NCBI GenBank assembly: GCA_964057225.1 | Contig: OZ059897.1 | Span: 4,402,001 to 4,466,000 of the forward strand | Direction of reading: 5' to 3' | DNA from: Auanema rhodensis | Lineage: Eukaryota > Nematoda > Chromadorea > Rhabditida > Rhabditidae | DNA: 64,000 bases | Translations under genes and position numbers: made by a program | Notes under the pieces: model-generated | Database searches by the model: none | Told to the model about the DNA's origin: nothing | The model's input: the letters and a program-made list of their open reading frames with translations, nothing else | In this document: positions 24,701 through 37,903 of the stretch, piece by piece | Numbering within the stretch: position 1 is the first letter of the stretch | Layout of the letters: each line of letters begins with the position of its first letter

Positions 24701-27700
24701 AGTGTACATGGGAACTCAGCATACACTAATGCATTATTTTTCAAACAATCATAACTAATTTTTAAATAGAGCGTTTCTCAATGTAGTATAGTGCATTCGA
24801 TGCGGATTTTTGAGCTGCGTTGATCTGTGTTATCAGATTTGAGTTAGCTTAAAAATGCACCGAGATATCGACTGATATATGTTCACACTTATATCCTCGA
24901 TTTTCACCCTGAAGAAATGATTTTTTCGTTGAAAAACATTGTCCATCGTATTCGTCTTGAAAAAAGGAATCTAAAAACATCTACTTTTTGTGAAATTATT
25001 TAGAAATTTTTCGGGAAAATTTTTGTCACAATGTTTTTGGAAGCAATGTTGAGTGTACATGGGAACTCAGCATACACTAATGCATTATTTTTCAAACGAT
25101 CATAACTAATTTTTGTATAGAGCGTTTCTCAATGTAGTATAGTGCATTCGATGCGGATTTTTAAGCTGCGTCGATCTGTGTTATCAGATTTGAGTTAGCT
25201 TAAAAATGCACCGAGATATCAACTGATATATGTTCACACTTATATCCTCGATTTTCACCCTGAAGAAATGATTTTTTCGTTGAAAAACATTGTCCATCGT
25301 ATTCGTCTTGAAAAAAAGAATCTAAAAACATCTACTTTTTGTGAAATTATTCAGAAATTTTTCGGGAAAATTTTTGTCACAATGTTTTTGGAAGCAATGT
25401 TGAGTGTACATGGGAACTCAGCATACACTAATGCATTATTTTTCAAACGATCATAACTAATTTTTGTATAGAGCGTTTCTCAATGTAGTATAGTGCATTC
25501 GATGCGGATTTTTGAGCTGCGTTGATCTGTGTTATCAGATTTGCGCTAGCTTAAAAATGCACCGAGTAATCAACTGATATATGTTCACACTTATATCCTC
25601 GATTTTCACCCTGAAGAAATGATTTTTTCGTTGAAAAATATTGTCCATCGTATTCGTCTTGAAAAAAGGAATCTAAAAACATCTACTTTTTGTGAAATTA
25701 TTTAGAAATTTTTCGGGAAAATTTTTGTCACAATGTTTTTGGAAGCAATGTTGAGTGTACATGGGAACTCAGCATACACTAATGCATTATTTTTCAAACG
25801 ATCATAACTAATTTTTGTATAGAGCGTTTCTCAATGTAGTATAGTGCATTCGATGCGGATTTTTAAGCTGCGTCGATCTGTGTTATCAGATTTGAGTTAG
25901 CTTAAAAATGCACCGAGATATCAACTGATATATGTTCACACTTATATCCTCGATTTTCACCCTGAAGAAATGATTTTTTCGTTGAAAAATATTGTCCATC
26001 GTATTCGTCTTGAAAAAAGGAATCTAAAAACATCTACTTTTTGTGAAATTATTTAGAAATTTTTCGGGAAAATTTTTGTCACAATGTTTTTGGAAGCAAT
26101 GTTGAGTGTACATGGGAACTCAGCATACACTAATGCATTATTTTTCAAACGATCATAACTAATTTTTGTATAGAGCGTTTCTCAATGTAGTATAGTGCAT
26201 TCGATGCGGATTTTTAAGCTGCGTCGATCTGTGTTATCAGATTTGAGTTAGCTTAAAAATGCACCGAGATATCAACTGATATATGTTCACACTTATATCC
26301 TCGATTTTCACCCTGAAGAAATGATTTTTTCGTTGAAAAACATTGTCCATCGTATTCGTCTTGAAAAAAGGAATCTAAAAACATCTACTTTTTGTGAAAT
26401 TATTTAGAAATTTTTCGGGAAAATTTTTGTCACAATGTTTTTGGAAGCAATGTTGAGTGTACATGGGAACTCAGCATACACTAATGCATTATTTTTCAAA
26501 CGATCATAACTAATTTTTGTATAGAGCGTTTCTCAATGTAGTATAGTGCATTCGATGCGGATTTTTGAGCTGCGTTGATCTGTGTTATCAGATTTGCGCT
26601 AGCTTAAAAATGCACCGAGTAATCAACTGATATAGGTTCACACTTATATCCTCGATTTTCACCCTGAAGAATTAATTTTTTCGTTGAATAACATTGTCCA
26701 TCGTCTTTGCCTTGAGAAAAGAAATCTAAAAACTCCTACTTTTTGTGAAATTATTTAGAAATTTTTCGGGAAAATTTTTGTCACAATGTTTTTGGAAGCA
26801 ATGTTGAGTGTACATGGGAACTCAGCATACACTAATGCATTATTTTTCAAACGATCATAACTAATTTTTGTATAGAGCGTTTCTCAATGTAGTATAGTGC
26901 ATTCGATGCGGATTTTTAAGCTGCGTCGATCTGTGTTATCAGATTTGAGTTAGCTTAAAAATGCACCGAGATATCAACTGATATATGTTCACACTTATAT
27001 CCTCGATTTTCACCCTGAAGAAATGATTTTTTCGTTGAAAAACATTGTCCATCGTATTCGTCTTGAAAAAAGGAATCTAAAAACATCTACTTTTTGTGAA
27101 ATTATTTAGAAATTTTTCGGGAAAATTTTTGTCACAATGTTTTTGGAAGCAATGTTGAGTGTACATGGGAACTCAGCATACACTAATGCATTATTTTTCA
27201 AACGATCATAACTAATTTTTGTATAGAGCGTTTCTCAATGTAGTATAGTGCATTCGATGCGGATTTTTGAGCTGCGTTGATCTGTGTTATCAGATTTGCG
27301 CTAGCTTAAAAATGCACCGAGTAATCAACTGATATAGGTTCACACTTATATCCTCGATTTTCACCCTGAAGAATTAATTTTTTCGTTGAATAACATTGTC
27401 CATCGTCTTTGCCTTGAGAAAAGAAATCTAAAAACTCCTACTTTTTGTGAAATTATTTAGAAATTTTTCGGGAAAATTTTTGTCACAATGTTTTTGGAAG
27501 CAATGTTGAGTGTACATGGGAACTCAGCATACACTAATGCATTATTTTTCAAACGATCATAACTAATTTTTGTATAGAGCGTTTCTCAATGTAGTATAGT
27601 GCATTCGATGCGGATTTTTGAGTTGCGTTGATCTGTGTTATCAGATTTGCGCTAGCTTAAAAATGCACCGAGTAATCAACTGATATATGTTCACACTTAT

Positions 27701-28426
27701 ATCCTCGATTTTCACCCTGAAGAAATGATTTTTTCGTTGAAAAACATTGTCCATCGTATTCGTCTTGAAAAAAGGAATCTAAAAACATCTACTTTTTGTG
27801 AAATTATTTAGAAATTTTTCGGGAAAATTTTTGTCAAAATGTTTTTGGAAGCAATGTTGAGTGTACATGGGAACTCAACATACACTAATGCATTATTTTT
27901 CAAACGATCATAACTAATTTTTGTATGGAGCGTTTCTCAATGTAGTATAGTGCATTCGATGCGGATTTTTAAGCTGCGTTGATCTGTGTTATCAGATTTG
28001 CGCTAGCTTAAAAATGCACCGAGTAATCAACTGATATATGTTCACACTTATATCCTCGATTTTCACCCTGAAGAATTAATTTTTTCGTTGAAAAACATTG
28101 TCCATCGTATTCGTCTTGAAAAAAGGAATCTAAAAACATCTACTTTTTGTGAAATTATTTAGAAATTTTTCGGGAAAATTTTTGTCACAATGTTTTTGGA
28201 AGCAATGTTGAGTGTACATGGGAACTCAGCATACACTAATGCATTATTTTTCAAACGATCATAACTAATTTTTGTATAGAGCGTTTCTCAATGTAGTATA
28301 GTGCATTCGATGCGGATTTTTGAGTTGCGTTGATCTGTGTTATCAGATTTGCGCTAGCTTAAAAATGCACCGAGTAATCAACTGATATATGTTCACACTT
28401 ATATCCTCAATTTTCACCCTGAAGAA

Positions 28427-28777
28427 ATGATTTTTTCGTTGAAAAACATTGTCCATCGTATTCGTCTTGAAAAAAGGAATCTAAAAACATCTACTTTTTG
28501 TGAAATTATTTAGAAATTTTTCGGGAAAATTTTTGTCACAATGTTTTTGGAAGCAATGTTAAGTGTACATGGGAACTCAGCATACACTAATGCATTATTT
28601 TTCAAACTATCATAACTAAATTTTGTATTAAGCGTTTCTCAATGTGGTATAGTGCATTCGATGCGGATTTTTAAGCTGCGTCGATCTGTGTTATCAGATT
28701 TGCACTAGCTTAAAAATGCACCGAGATATCAACTGATATAAGTTCACACTTATATCCTCGATTTTCACCCTGAAGAA
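28427..28777 (+). repeat. Divergent satellite monomer
   Basis: An ordinary type C head is followed by at least eight substitutions rare or unseen elsewhere in the window: positions 28561, 28608, 28620, 28629, 28630, 28646, 28704 and 28741. Examples are caaactatc for caaacgatc and tgtggtatag for tgtagtatag. The next monomer (28778) is a hybrid with a TTA head and attcgtc body. Length is still 351 bp. Confidence 0.85.
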
Positions 28778-29128
28778 TTAATTTTTTCGTTGAATAACAT
28801 TGTCCATCGTATTCGTCTTGAAAAAAGGAATCTAAAAACATCTACTTTTTGTGAAATTATTTAGAAATTTTTCGGGAAAATTTTTGTCACAATGTTTTTG
28901 GAAGCAATGTTGAGTGTACATGGGAACTCAGCATACACTAATGCATTATTTTTCAAACGATCATAACTAATTTTTGTATAGAGCGTTTCTCAATGTAGTA
29001 TAGTGCATTCGATGCGGATTTTTAATCTGCGTCGATCTGTGTTATCAGATTTGAGTTAGCTTAAAAATGCACCGAGATATCAACTGATATATGTTCACAC
29101 TTATATCCTCGATTTTCACCCTGAAGAA

Positions 29129-32100
29129 ATGATTTTTTCGTTGAAAAACATTGTCCATCGTATTCGTCTTGAAAAAAAGAATCTAAAAACATCTACTTTT
29201 TGTGAAATTATTCAGAAATTTTTCGGGAAAATTTTTGTCAAAATGTTTTTGGAAGCAATGTTGAGTGTACATGGGAACTCAACATACACTAATGCATTAT
29301 TTTTCAAACGATCATAACTAATTTTTGTATGGAGCGTTTCTCAATGTAGTATAGTGCATTCGATGCGGATTTTTAAGCTGCGTTGATCTGTGTTATCAGA
29401 TTTGCGCTAGCTTAAAAATGCACCGAGTAATCAACTGATATAGGTTCACACTTATATCCTCGATTTTCACCCTGAAGAATTAATTTTTTCGTTGAATAAC
29501 ATTGTCCATCGTCTTTGCCTTGAGAAAAGAAATCTAAAAACTCCTACTTTTTGTGAAATTATTTAGAAATTTTTCGGGAAAATTTTTGTCACAATGTTTT
29601 TGGAAGCAATGTTGAGTGTACATGGGAACTCAGCATACACTAATGCATTATTTTTCAAACGATCATAACTAATTTTTGTATAGAGCGTTTCTCAATGTAG
29701 TATAGTGCATTCGATGCGGATTTTTAAGCTGCGTCGATCTGTGTTATCAGATTTGAGTTAGCTTGAAAATGCACCGAGATATCAACTGATATATGTTCAC
29801 ACTTATATCCTCGATTTTCACCCTGAAGAAATGATTTTTTCGTTGAAAAACATTGTCCATCGTATTCGTCTTGAAAAAAGGAATCTAAAAACATCTACTT
29901 TTTGTGAAATTATTTAGAAATTTTTCGGGAAAATTTTTGTCACAATGTTTTTGGAAGCAATGTTGAGTGTACATGGGAACTCAGCATACACTAATGCATT
30001 ATTTTTCAAACGATCATAACTAATTTTTGTATAGAGCGTTTCTCAATGTAGTATAGTGCATTCGATGCGGATTTTTAAGCTGCGTCGATCTGTGTTATCA
30101 GATTTGAGTTAGCTTAAAAATGCACCGAGATATCAACTGATATATGTTCACACTTATATCCTCGATTTTCACCCTGAAGAAATGATTTTTTCGTTGAAAA
30201 ACATTGTCCATCGTATTCGTCTTGAAAAAAAGAATCTAAAAACATCTACTTTTTGTGAAATTATTCAGAAATTTTTCGGGAAAATTTTTGTCAAAATGTT
30301 TTTGGAAGCAATGTTGAGTGTACATGGGAACTCAACATACACTAATGCATTATTTTTCAAACGATCATAACTAATTTTTGTATGGAGCGTTTCTCAATGT
30401 AGTATAGTGCATTCGATGCGGATTTTTAAGCTGCGTTGATCTGTGTTATCAGATTTGCGCTAGCTTAAAAATGCACCGAGTAATCAACTGATATAGGTTC
30501 ACACTTATATCCTCGATTTTCACCCTGAAGAATTAATTTTTTCGTTGAATAACATTGTCCATCGTCTTTGCCTTGAGAAAAGAAATCTAAAAACTCCTAC
30601 TTTTTGTGAAATTATTTAGAAATTTTTCGGGAAAATTTTTGTCACAATGTTTTTGGAAGCAATGTTGAGTGTACATGGGAACTCAGCATACACTAATGCA
30701 TTATTTTTCAAACGATAATAACTAATTTTTGTATAGAGCGTTTCTCAATGTAGTATAGTGCATTCGATGCGGATTTTCAAGCTGCGTCGATCTGTGTTAT
30801 CAGATTTGAGTTAGCTTAAAAATGCACCGAGATATCAACTGATATATGTTCACACTTATATCCTCGATTTTCACCCTGAAGAAATGATTTTTTCGTTGAA
30901 AAACATTGTCCATCGTATTCGTCTTGAAAAAAAGAATCTAAAAACATCTACTTTTTGTGAAATTATTCAGAAATTTTTCGGGAAAATTTTTGTCAAAATG
31001 TTTTTGGAAGCAATGTTGAGTGTACATGGGAACTCAGCATACACTAATGCATTATTTTTCAAACGATCATAACTAATTTTTGTATAGAGCGTTTCTCAAT
31101 GTAGTATAGTGCATTCGATGCGGATTTTTAAGCTGCGTCGATCTGTGTTATCAGATTTGAGTTAGCTTAAAAATGCACCGAGATATCAACTGATATATGT
31201 TCACACTTATATCCTCGATTTTCACCCTGAAGAAATGATTTTTTCGTTGAAAAACATTGTCCATCGTATTCGTCTTGAAAAAAAGAATCTAAAAACATCT
31301 ACTTTTTGTGAAATTATTCAGAAATTTTTCGGGAAAATTTTTGTCAAAATGTTTTTGGAAGCAATGTTGAGTGTACATGGGAACTCAACATACACTAATG
31401 CATTATTTTTCAAACGATCATAACTAATTTTTGTATGGAGCGTTTCTCAATGTAGTATAGTGCATTCGATGCGGATTTTTAAGCTGCGTTGATCTGTGTT
31501 ATCAGATTTGCGCTAGCTTAAAAATGCACCGAGTAATCAACTGATATAGGTTCACACTTATATCCTCGATTTTCACCCTGAAGAATTAATTTTTTCGTTG
31601 AATAACATTGTCCATCGTCTTTGCCTTGAGAAAAGAAATCTAAAAACTCCTACTTTTTGTGAAATTATTTAGAAATTTTTCGGGAAAATTTTTGTCACAA
31701 TGTTTTTGGAAGCAATGTTGAGTGTACATGGGAACTCAGCATACACTAATGCATTATTTTTCAAACGATCATAACTAATTTTTGTATAGAGCGTTTCTCA
31801 ATGTAGTATAGTGCATTCGATGCGGATTTTTAAGCTGCGTCGATCTGTGTTATCAGATTTGAGTTAGCTTAAAAATGCACTGAGATATCAACTGATATAT
31901 GTTCACACTTATATCCTCAATTTTCACCCTGAAGAAATGATTTTTTCGTTGAAAAACATTGTCCATCGTATTCGTCTTGAAAAAAGGAATCTAAAAACAT
32001 CTACTTTTTGTGAAATTATTCAGAAATTTTTCGGGAAAATTTTTGTCAAAATGTTTTTGGAAGCAATGTTGAGTGTACATGGGAACTCAACATACACTAA

Positions 32101-35100
32101 TGCATTATTTTTCAAACGATCATAACTAATTTTTGTATGGAGCGTTTCTCAATGTAGTATAGTGCATTCGATGCGGATTTTTAAGCTGCGTCGATCTGTG
32201 TTATCAGATTTGAGTTAGCTTAAAAATGCACCGAGATATCAACTGATATATGTTCACACTTATATCCTCGATTTTCACCCTGAAGAAATGATTTTTTCGT
32301 TGAAAAACATTGTCCATCGTATTCGTCTTGAAAAAAAGAATCTAAAAACATCTACTTTTTGTGAAATTATTCAGAAATTTTTCGGGAAAATTTTTGTCAA
32401 AATGTTTTTGGAAGCAATGTTGAGTGTACATGGGAACTCAACATACACTAATGCATTATTTTTCAAACGATCATAACTAATTTTTGTATGGAGCGTTTCT
32501 CAATGTAGTATAGTGCATTCGATGCGGATTTTTAAGCTGCGTTGATCTGTGTTATCAGATTTGCGCTAGCTTAAAAATGCACCGAGTAATCAACTGATAT
32601 AGGTTCACACTTATATCCTCGATTTTCACCCTGAAGAATTAATTTTTTCGTTGAATAACATTGTCCATCGTCTTTGCCTTGAGAAAAGAAATCTAAAAAC
32701 TCCTACTTTTTGTGAAATTATTTAGAAATTTTTCGGGAAAATTTTTGTCACAATGTTTTTGGAAGCAATGTTGAGTGTACATGGGAACTCAGCATACACT
32801 AATGCATTATTTTTCAAACGATCATAACTAATTTTTGTATAGAGCGTTTCTCAATGTAGTATAGTGCATTCGATGCGGATTTTTAAGCTGCGTCGATCTG
32901 TGTTATCAGATTTGAGTTAGCTTAAAAATGCACTGAGATATCAACTGATATATGTTCACACTTATATCCTCAATTTTCACCCTGAAGAAATGATTTTTTC
33001 GTTGAAAAACATTGTCCATCGTATTCGTCTTGAAAAAAAGAATCTAAAAACATCTACTTTTTGTGAAATTATTCAGAAATTTTTCGGGAAAATTTTTGTC
33101 AAAATGTTTTTGGAAGCAATGTTGAGTGTACATGGGAACTCAACATACACTAATGCATTATTTTTCAAACGATCATAACTAATTTTTGTATGGAGCGTTT
33201 CTCAATGTAGTATAGTGCATTCGATGCGGATTTTTAAGCTGCGTTGATCTGTGTTATCAGATTTGCGCTAGCTTAAAAATGCACCGAGTAATCAACTGAT
33301 ATAGGTTCACACTTATATCCTCGATTTTCACCCTGAAGAATTAATTTTTTCGTTGAATAACATTGTCCATCGTCTTTGCCTTGAGAAAAGAAATCTAAAA
33401 ACTCCTACTTTTTGTGAAATTATTTAGAAATTTTTCGGGAAAATTTTTGTCACAATGTTTTTGGAAGCAATGTTGAGTGTACATGGGAACTCAGCATACA
33501 CTAATGCATTATTTTTCAAACGATCATAACTAATTTTTGTATAGAGCGTTTCTCAATGTAGTATAGTGCATTCGATGCGGATTTTTAAGCTGCGTCGATC
33601 TGTGTTATCAGATTTGAGTTAGCTTGAAAATGCACCGAGATATCAACTGATATATGTTCACACTTATATCCTCGATTTTCACCCTGAAGAAATGATTTTT
33701 TCGTTGAAAAACATTGTCCATCGTATTCGTCTTGAAAAAAGGAATCTAAAAACATCTACTTTTTGTGAAATTATTCAGAAATTTTTCGGGAAAATTTTTG
33801 TCACAATGTTTTTGGAAGCAATGTTGAGTGTACATGGGAACTCAGCATACACTAATGCATTATTTTTCAAACGATCATAACTAATTTTTGTATAGAGCGT
33901 TTCTCAATGTAGTATAGTGCATTCGATGCGGATTTTTAAGCTGCGTCGATCTGTGTTATCAGATTTGAGTTAGCTTAAAAATGCACCGAGATATCAACTG
34001 ATATATGTTCACACTTATATCCTCGATTTTCACCCTGAAGAAATGATTTTTTCGTTGAAAAACATTGTCCATCGTATTCGTCTTGAAAAAAAGAATCTAA
34101 AAACATCTACTTTTTGTGAAATTATTCAGAAATTTTTCGGGAAAATTTTTGTCAAAATGTTTTTGGAAGCAATGTTGAGTGTACATGGGAACTCAACATA
34201 CACTAATGCATTATTTTTCAAACGATCATAACTAATTTTTGTATGGAGCGTTTCTCAATGTAGTATAGTGCATTCGATGCGGATTTTTAAGCTGCGTTGA
34301 TCTGTGTTATCAGATTTGCGCTAGCTTAAAAATGCACCGAGTAATCAACTGATATAGGTTCACACTTATATCCTCGATTTTCACCCTGAAGAATTAATTT
34401 TTTCGTTGAATAACATTGTCCATCGTCTTTGCCTTGAGAAAAGAAATCTAAAAACTCCTACTTTTTGTGAAATTATTTAGAAATTTTTCGGGAAAATTTT
34501 TGTCACAATGTTTTTGGAAGCAATGTTGAGTGTACATGGGAACTCAGCATACACTAATGCATTATTTTTCAAACGATCATAACTAATTTTTGTATAGAGC
34601 GTTTCTCAATGTAGTATAGTGCATTCGATGCGGATTTTTGAGTTGCGTTGATCTGTGTTATCAGATTTGCGCTAGCTTAAAAATGCACCGAGTAATCAAC
34701 TGATATAGGTTCACACTTATATCCTCGATTTTCACCCTGAAGAATTAATTTTTTCGTTGAATAACATTGTCCATCGTCTTTGCCTTGAGAAAAGAAATCT
34801 AAAAACTCCTACTTTTTGTGAAATTATTTAGAAATTTTTCGGGAAAATTTTTGTCACAATGTTTTTGGAAGCAATGTTGAGTGTACATGGGAACTCAGCA
34901 TACACTAATGCATTATTTTTCAAACGATCATAACTAATTTTTGTATAGAGCGTTTCTCAATGTAGTATAGTGCATTCGATGCGGATTTTTAAGCTGCGTC
35001 GATCTGTGTTATCAGATTTGAGTTAGCTTGAAAATGCACCGAGATATCAACTGATATATGTTCACACTTATATCCTCGATTTTCACCCTGAAGAAATGAT

Positions 35101-36148
35101 TTTTTCGTTGAAAAACATTGTCCATCGTATTCGTCTTGAAAAAAGGAATCTAAAAACATCTACTTTTTGTGAAATTATTTAGAAATTTTTCGGGAAAATT
35201 TTTGTCACAATGTTTTTAGAAGCAATGTTGAGTGTACATGGGAACTCAACATACACTAATGCATTATTTTTCAAACGATCATAACTAATTTTTGTATGGA
35301 GCGTTTCTCAATGTAGTATAGTGCATTCGATGCGGATTTTTAAGCTGCGTCGATCTGTGTTATCAGATTTGAGTTAGCTTAAAAATGCACCGAGATATCA
35401 ACTGATATATGTTCACACTTATATCCTCGATTTTCACCCTGAAGAAATGATTTTTTCGTTGAAAAACATTGTCCATCGTATTCGTCTTGAAAAAAAGAAT
35501 CTAAAAACATCTACTTTTTGTGAAATTATTCAGAAATTTTTTGGGAAAATTTTTGTCAAAATGTTTTTGGAAGCAATGTTGAGTGTACATGGGAACTCAA
35601 CATACACTAATGCATTATTTTTCAAACGATCATAACTAATTTTTGTATGGAGCGTTTCTCAATGTAGTATAGTGCATTCGATGCGGATTTTTGAGCTGCG
35701 TTGATCTGTGTTATCAGATTTGCGCTAGCTTAAAAATGCACCGAGTAATCAACTGATATAGGTTCACACTTATATCCTCGATTTTCACCCTGAAGAATTA
35801 ATTTTTTCGTTGAATAACATTGTCCATCGTATTCGTCTTGAAAAAAAGAATCTAAAAACATCTACTTTTTGTGAAATTATTCAGAAATTTTTCGGGAAAA
35901 TTTTTGTCAAAATGTTTTTGGAAGCAATGTTGAGTGTACATGGGAACTCAACATACACTAATGCATTATTTTTCAAACGATCATAACTAATTTTTGTATG
36001 GAGCGTTTCTCAATGTAGTATAGTGCATTCGATGCGGATTTTTAAGCTGCGTCGATCTGTGTTATCAGATTTGAGTTAGCTTAAAAATGCACCGAGATAT
36101 CAACTGATATATGTTCACACTTATATCCTCGATTTTCACCCTGAAGAA
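29129..36148 (+). repeat. Mainly trimeric zone, period 1053 bp, with irregular units
   Basis: Type A starts at 29129, 30182, 31235 and 32288 are exactly 1053 bp apart. The pattern is A-B followed by a variable third monomer: C at 29831, A-like with G154 at 30884, A-like with aagg at 31937. It then becomes irregular: 32288 A-B, 32990 A-B-C, 34043 A-B-B-C, 35447 A plus hybrid 35798. The cactgag with cctcaatt pair of variants appears near 31880-31920 and 32933-32973. Confidence 0.82.
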
Positions 36149-36499
36149 ATGATTTTTTCGTTGAAAAACATTGTCCATCGTATTCGTCTTGAAAAAAAGA
36201 ATCTAAAAACATCTACTTTTTGTGAAATTATTCAGAAATTTTTCGGGAAAATTTTTGTCAAAATGTTTTTGGAAGCAATGTTGAGTGTACATGGGAACTC
36301 AACATACACTAATGCATTATTTTTCAAACGATCATAACTAATTTTTGTATGGAGCGTTTCTCAATGTAGTATAGTGCATTCGATGCGGATTTTTAAGCTG
36401 CGTTGATCTGTGTTATCAGATTTGCGCTAGCTTAAAAATGCACCGAGTAATCAACTGATATAGGTTCACACTTATATCCTCGATTTTCACCCTGAAGAA

Positions 36500-36850
36500 T
36501 TAATTTTTTCGTTGAATAACATTGTCCATCGTCTTTGCCTTGAGAAAAGAAATCTAAAAACTCCTACTTTTTGTGAAATTATTTAGAAATTTTTCGGGAA
36601 AATTTTTGTCACAATGTTTTTGGAAGCAATGTTGAGTGTACATGGGAACTCAGCATACACTAATGCATTATTTTTCAAACGATCATAACTAATTTTTGTA
36701 TAGAGCGTTTCTCAATGTAGTATAGTGCATTCGATGCGGATTTTTAAGCTGCGTCGATCTGTGTTATCAGATTTGAGTTAGCTTAAAAATGCACCGAGAT
36801 ATCAACTGATATATGTTCACACTTATATCCTCGATTTTCACCCTGAAGAA
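36500..36850 (+). repeat. Representative type B monomer
   Basis: Diagnostic states: TTA at phases 1-3, T18, ctttgcc body with gagaaaag, TC at 63-64, T85 (TAG in the type A frame), C113, G154, A203, A247, C256, AG class at 277-279, AT at 300-301, T315. It follows monomers whose tail has G315. In the third block type B alternates with types A or C. Confidence 0.88.
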
Positions 36851-37552
36851 ATGATTTTTTCGTTGAAAAACATTGTCCATCGTATTCGTCTTGAAAAAAA
36901 GAATCTAAAAACATCTACTTTTTGTGAAATTATTCAGAAATTTTTCGGGAAAATTTTTGTCAAAATGTTTTTGGAAGCAATGTTGAGTGTACATGGGAAC
37001 TCAACATACACTAATGCATTATTTTTCAAACGATCATAACTAATTTTTGTATGGAGCGTTTCTCAATGTAGTATAGTGCATTCGATGCGGATTTTTGAGC
37101 TGCGTTGATCTGTGTTATCAGATTTGCGCTAGCTTAAAAATGCACCGAGTAATCAACTGATATAGGTTCACACTTATATCCTCGATTTTCACCCTGAAGA
37201 ATTAATTTTTTCGTTGAATAACATTGTCCATCGTCTTTGCCTTGAGAAAAGAAATCTAAAAACTCCTACTTTTTGTGAAATTATTAAGAAATTTTTCGGG
37301 AAAATTTTTGTCACAATGTTTTTGGAAGCAATGTTGAGTGTACATGGGAACTCAGCATACACTAATGCATTATTTTTCAAACGATCATAACTAATTTTTG
37401 TATAGAGCGTTTCTCAATGTAGTATAGTGCATTCGATGCGGATTTTTGAGTTGCGTTGATCTGTGTTATCAGATTTGCGCTAGCTTAAAAATGCACCGAG
37501 TAATCAACTGATATATGTTCACACTTATATCCTCGATTTTCACCCTGAAGAA

Positions 37553-37903
37553 ATGATTTTTTCGTTGAAAAACATTGTCCATCGTATTCGTCTTGAAAAA
37601 AGGAATCTAAAAACATCTACTTTTTGTGAAATTATTTAGAAATTTTTCGGGAAAATTTTTGTCACAATGTTTTTGGAAGCAATGTTGAGTGTACATGGGA
37701 ACTCAGCATACACTAATGCATTATTTTTCAAACGATCATAACTAATTTTTGTATAGAGCGTTTCTCAATGTAGTATAGTGCATTCGATGCGGATTTTTAA
37801 GCTGCGTCGATCTGTGTTATCAGATTTGAGTTAGCTTAAAAATGCACCGAGATATCAACTGATATATGTTCACACTTATATCCTCGATTTTCACCCTGAA
37901 GAA
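37553..37903 (+). repeat. Representative type C monomer
   Basis: Combines the ATG head, A18 and attcgtc body of type A with aaaaaagg before phase 53 and the T85, C113, G154, A203 states of type B, then the AG/AT/T315 tail. It looks like an A-B mosaic that has become an established type; it recurs throughout all blocks, including on the minus strand (for example start 6499). Confidence 0.85.

Larger units (their letters stand above)
20705..27724 (+). repeat. Long higher-order repeat: 11-monomer copy followed by 9-monomer copy
   Basis: Copy 1 (20705-24565) is X, A, B, C, A', C', C', C, B, C, B. Copy 2 (24566-27724) is X, C, A', C', C', C, B, C, B, so it lacks the A-B pair or copy 1 gained it. 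X monomers share caaacaatcat near 20881 and 24742 (3861 bp = 11 monomers) and the rare gatatcgactg. C' monomers share aaatattgtcc (starts 22460, 22811; 25619, 25970). From 22109 onward the two copies align at 3159 bp, nine monomers. Confidence 0.87.
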
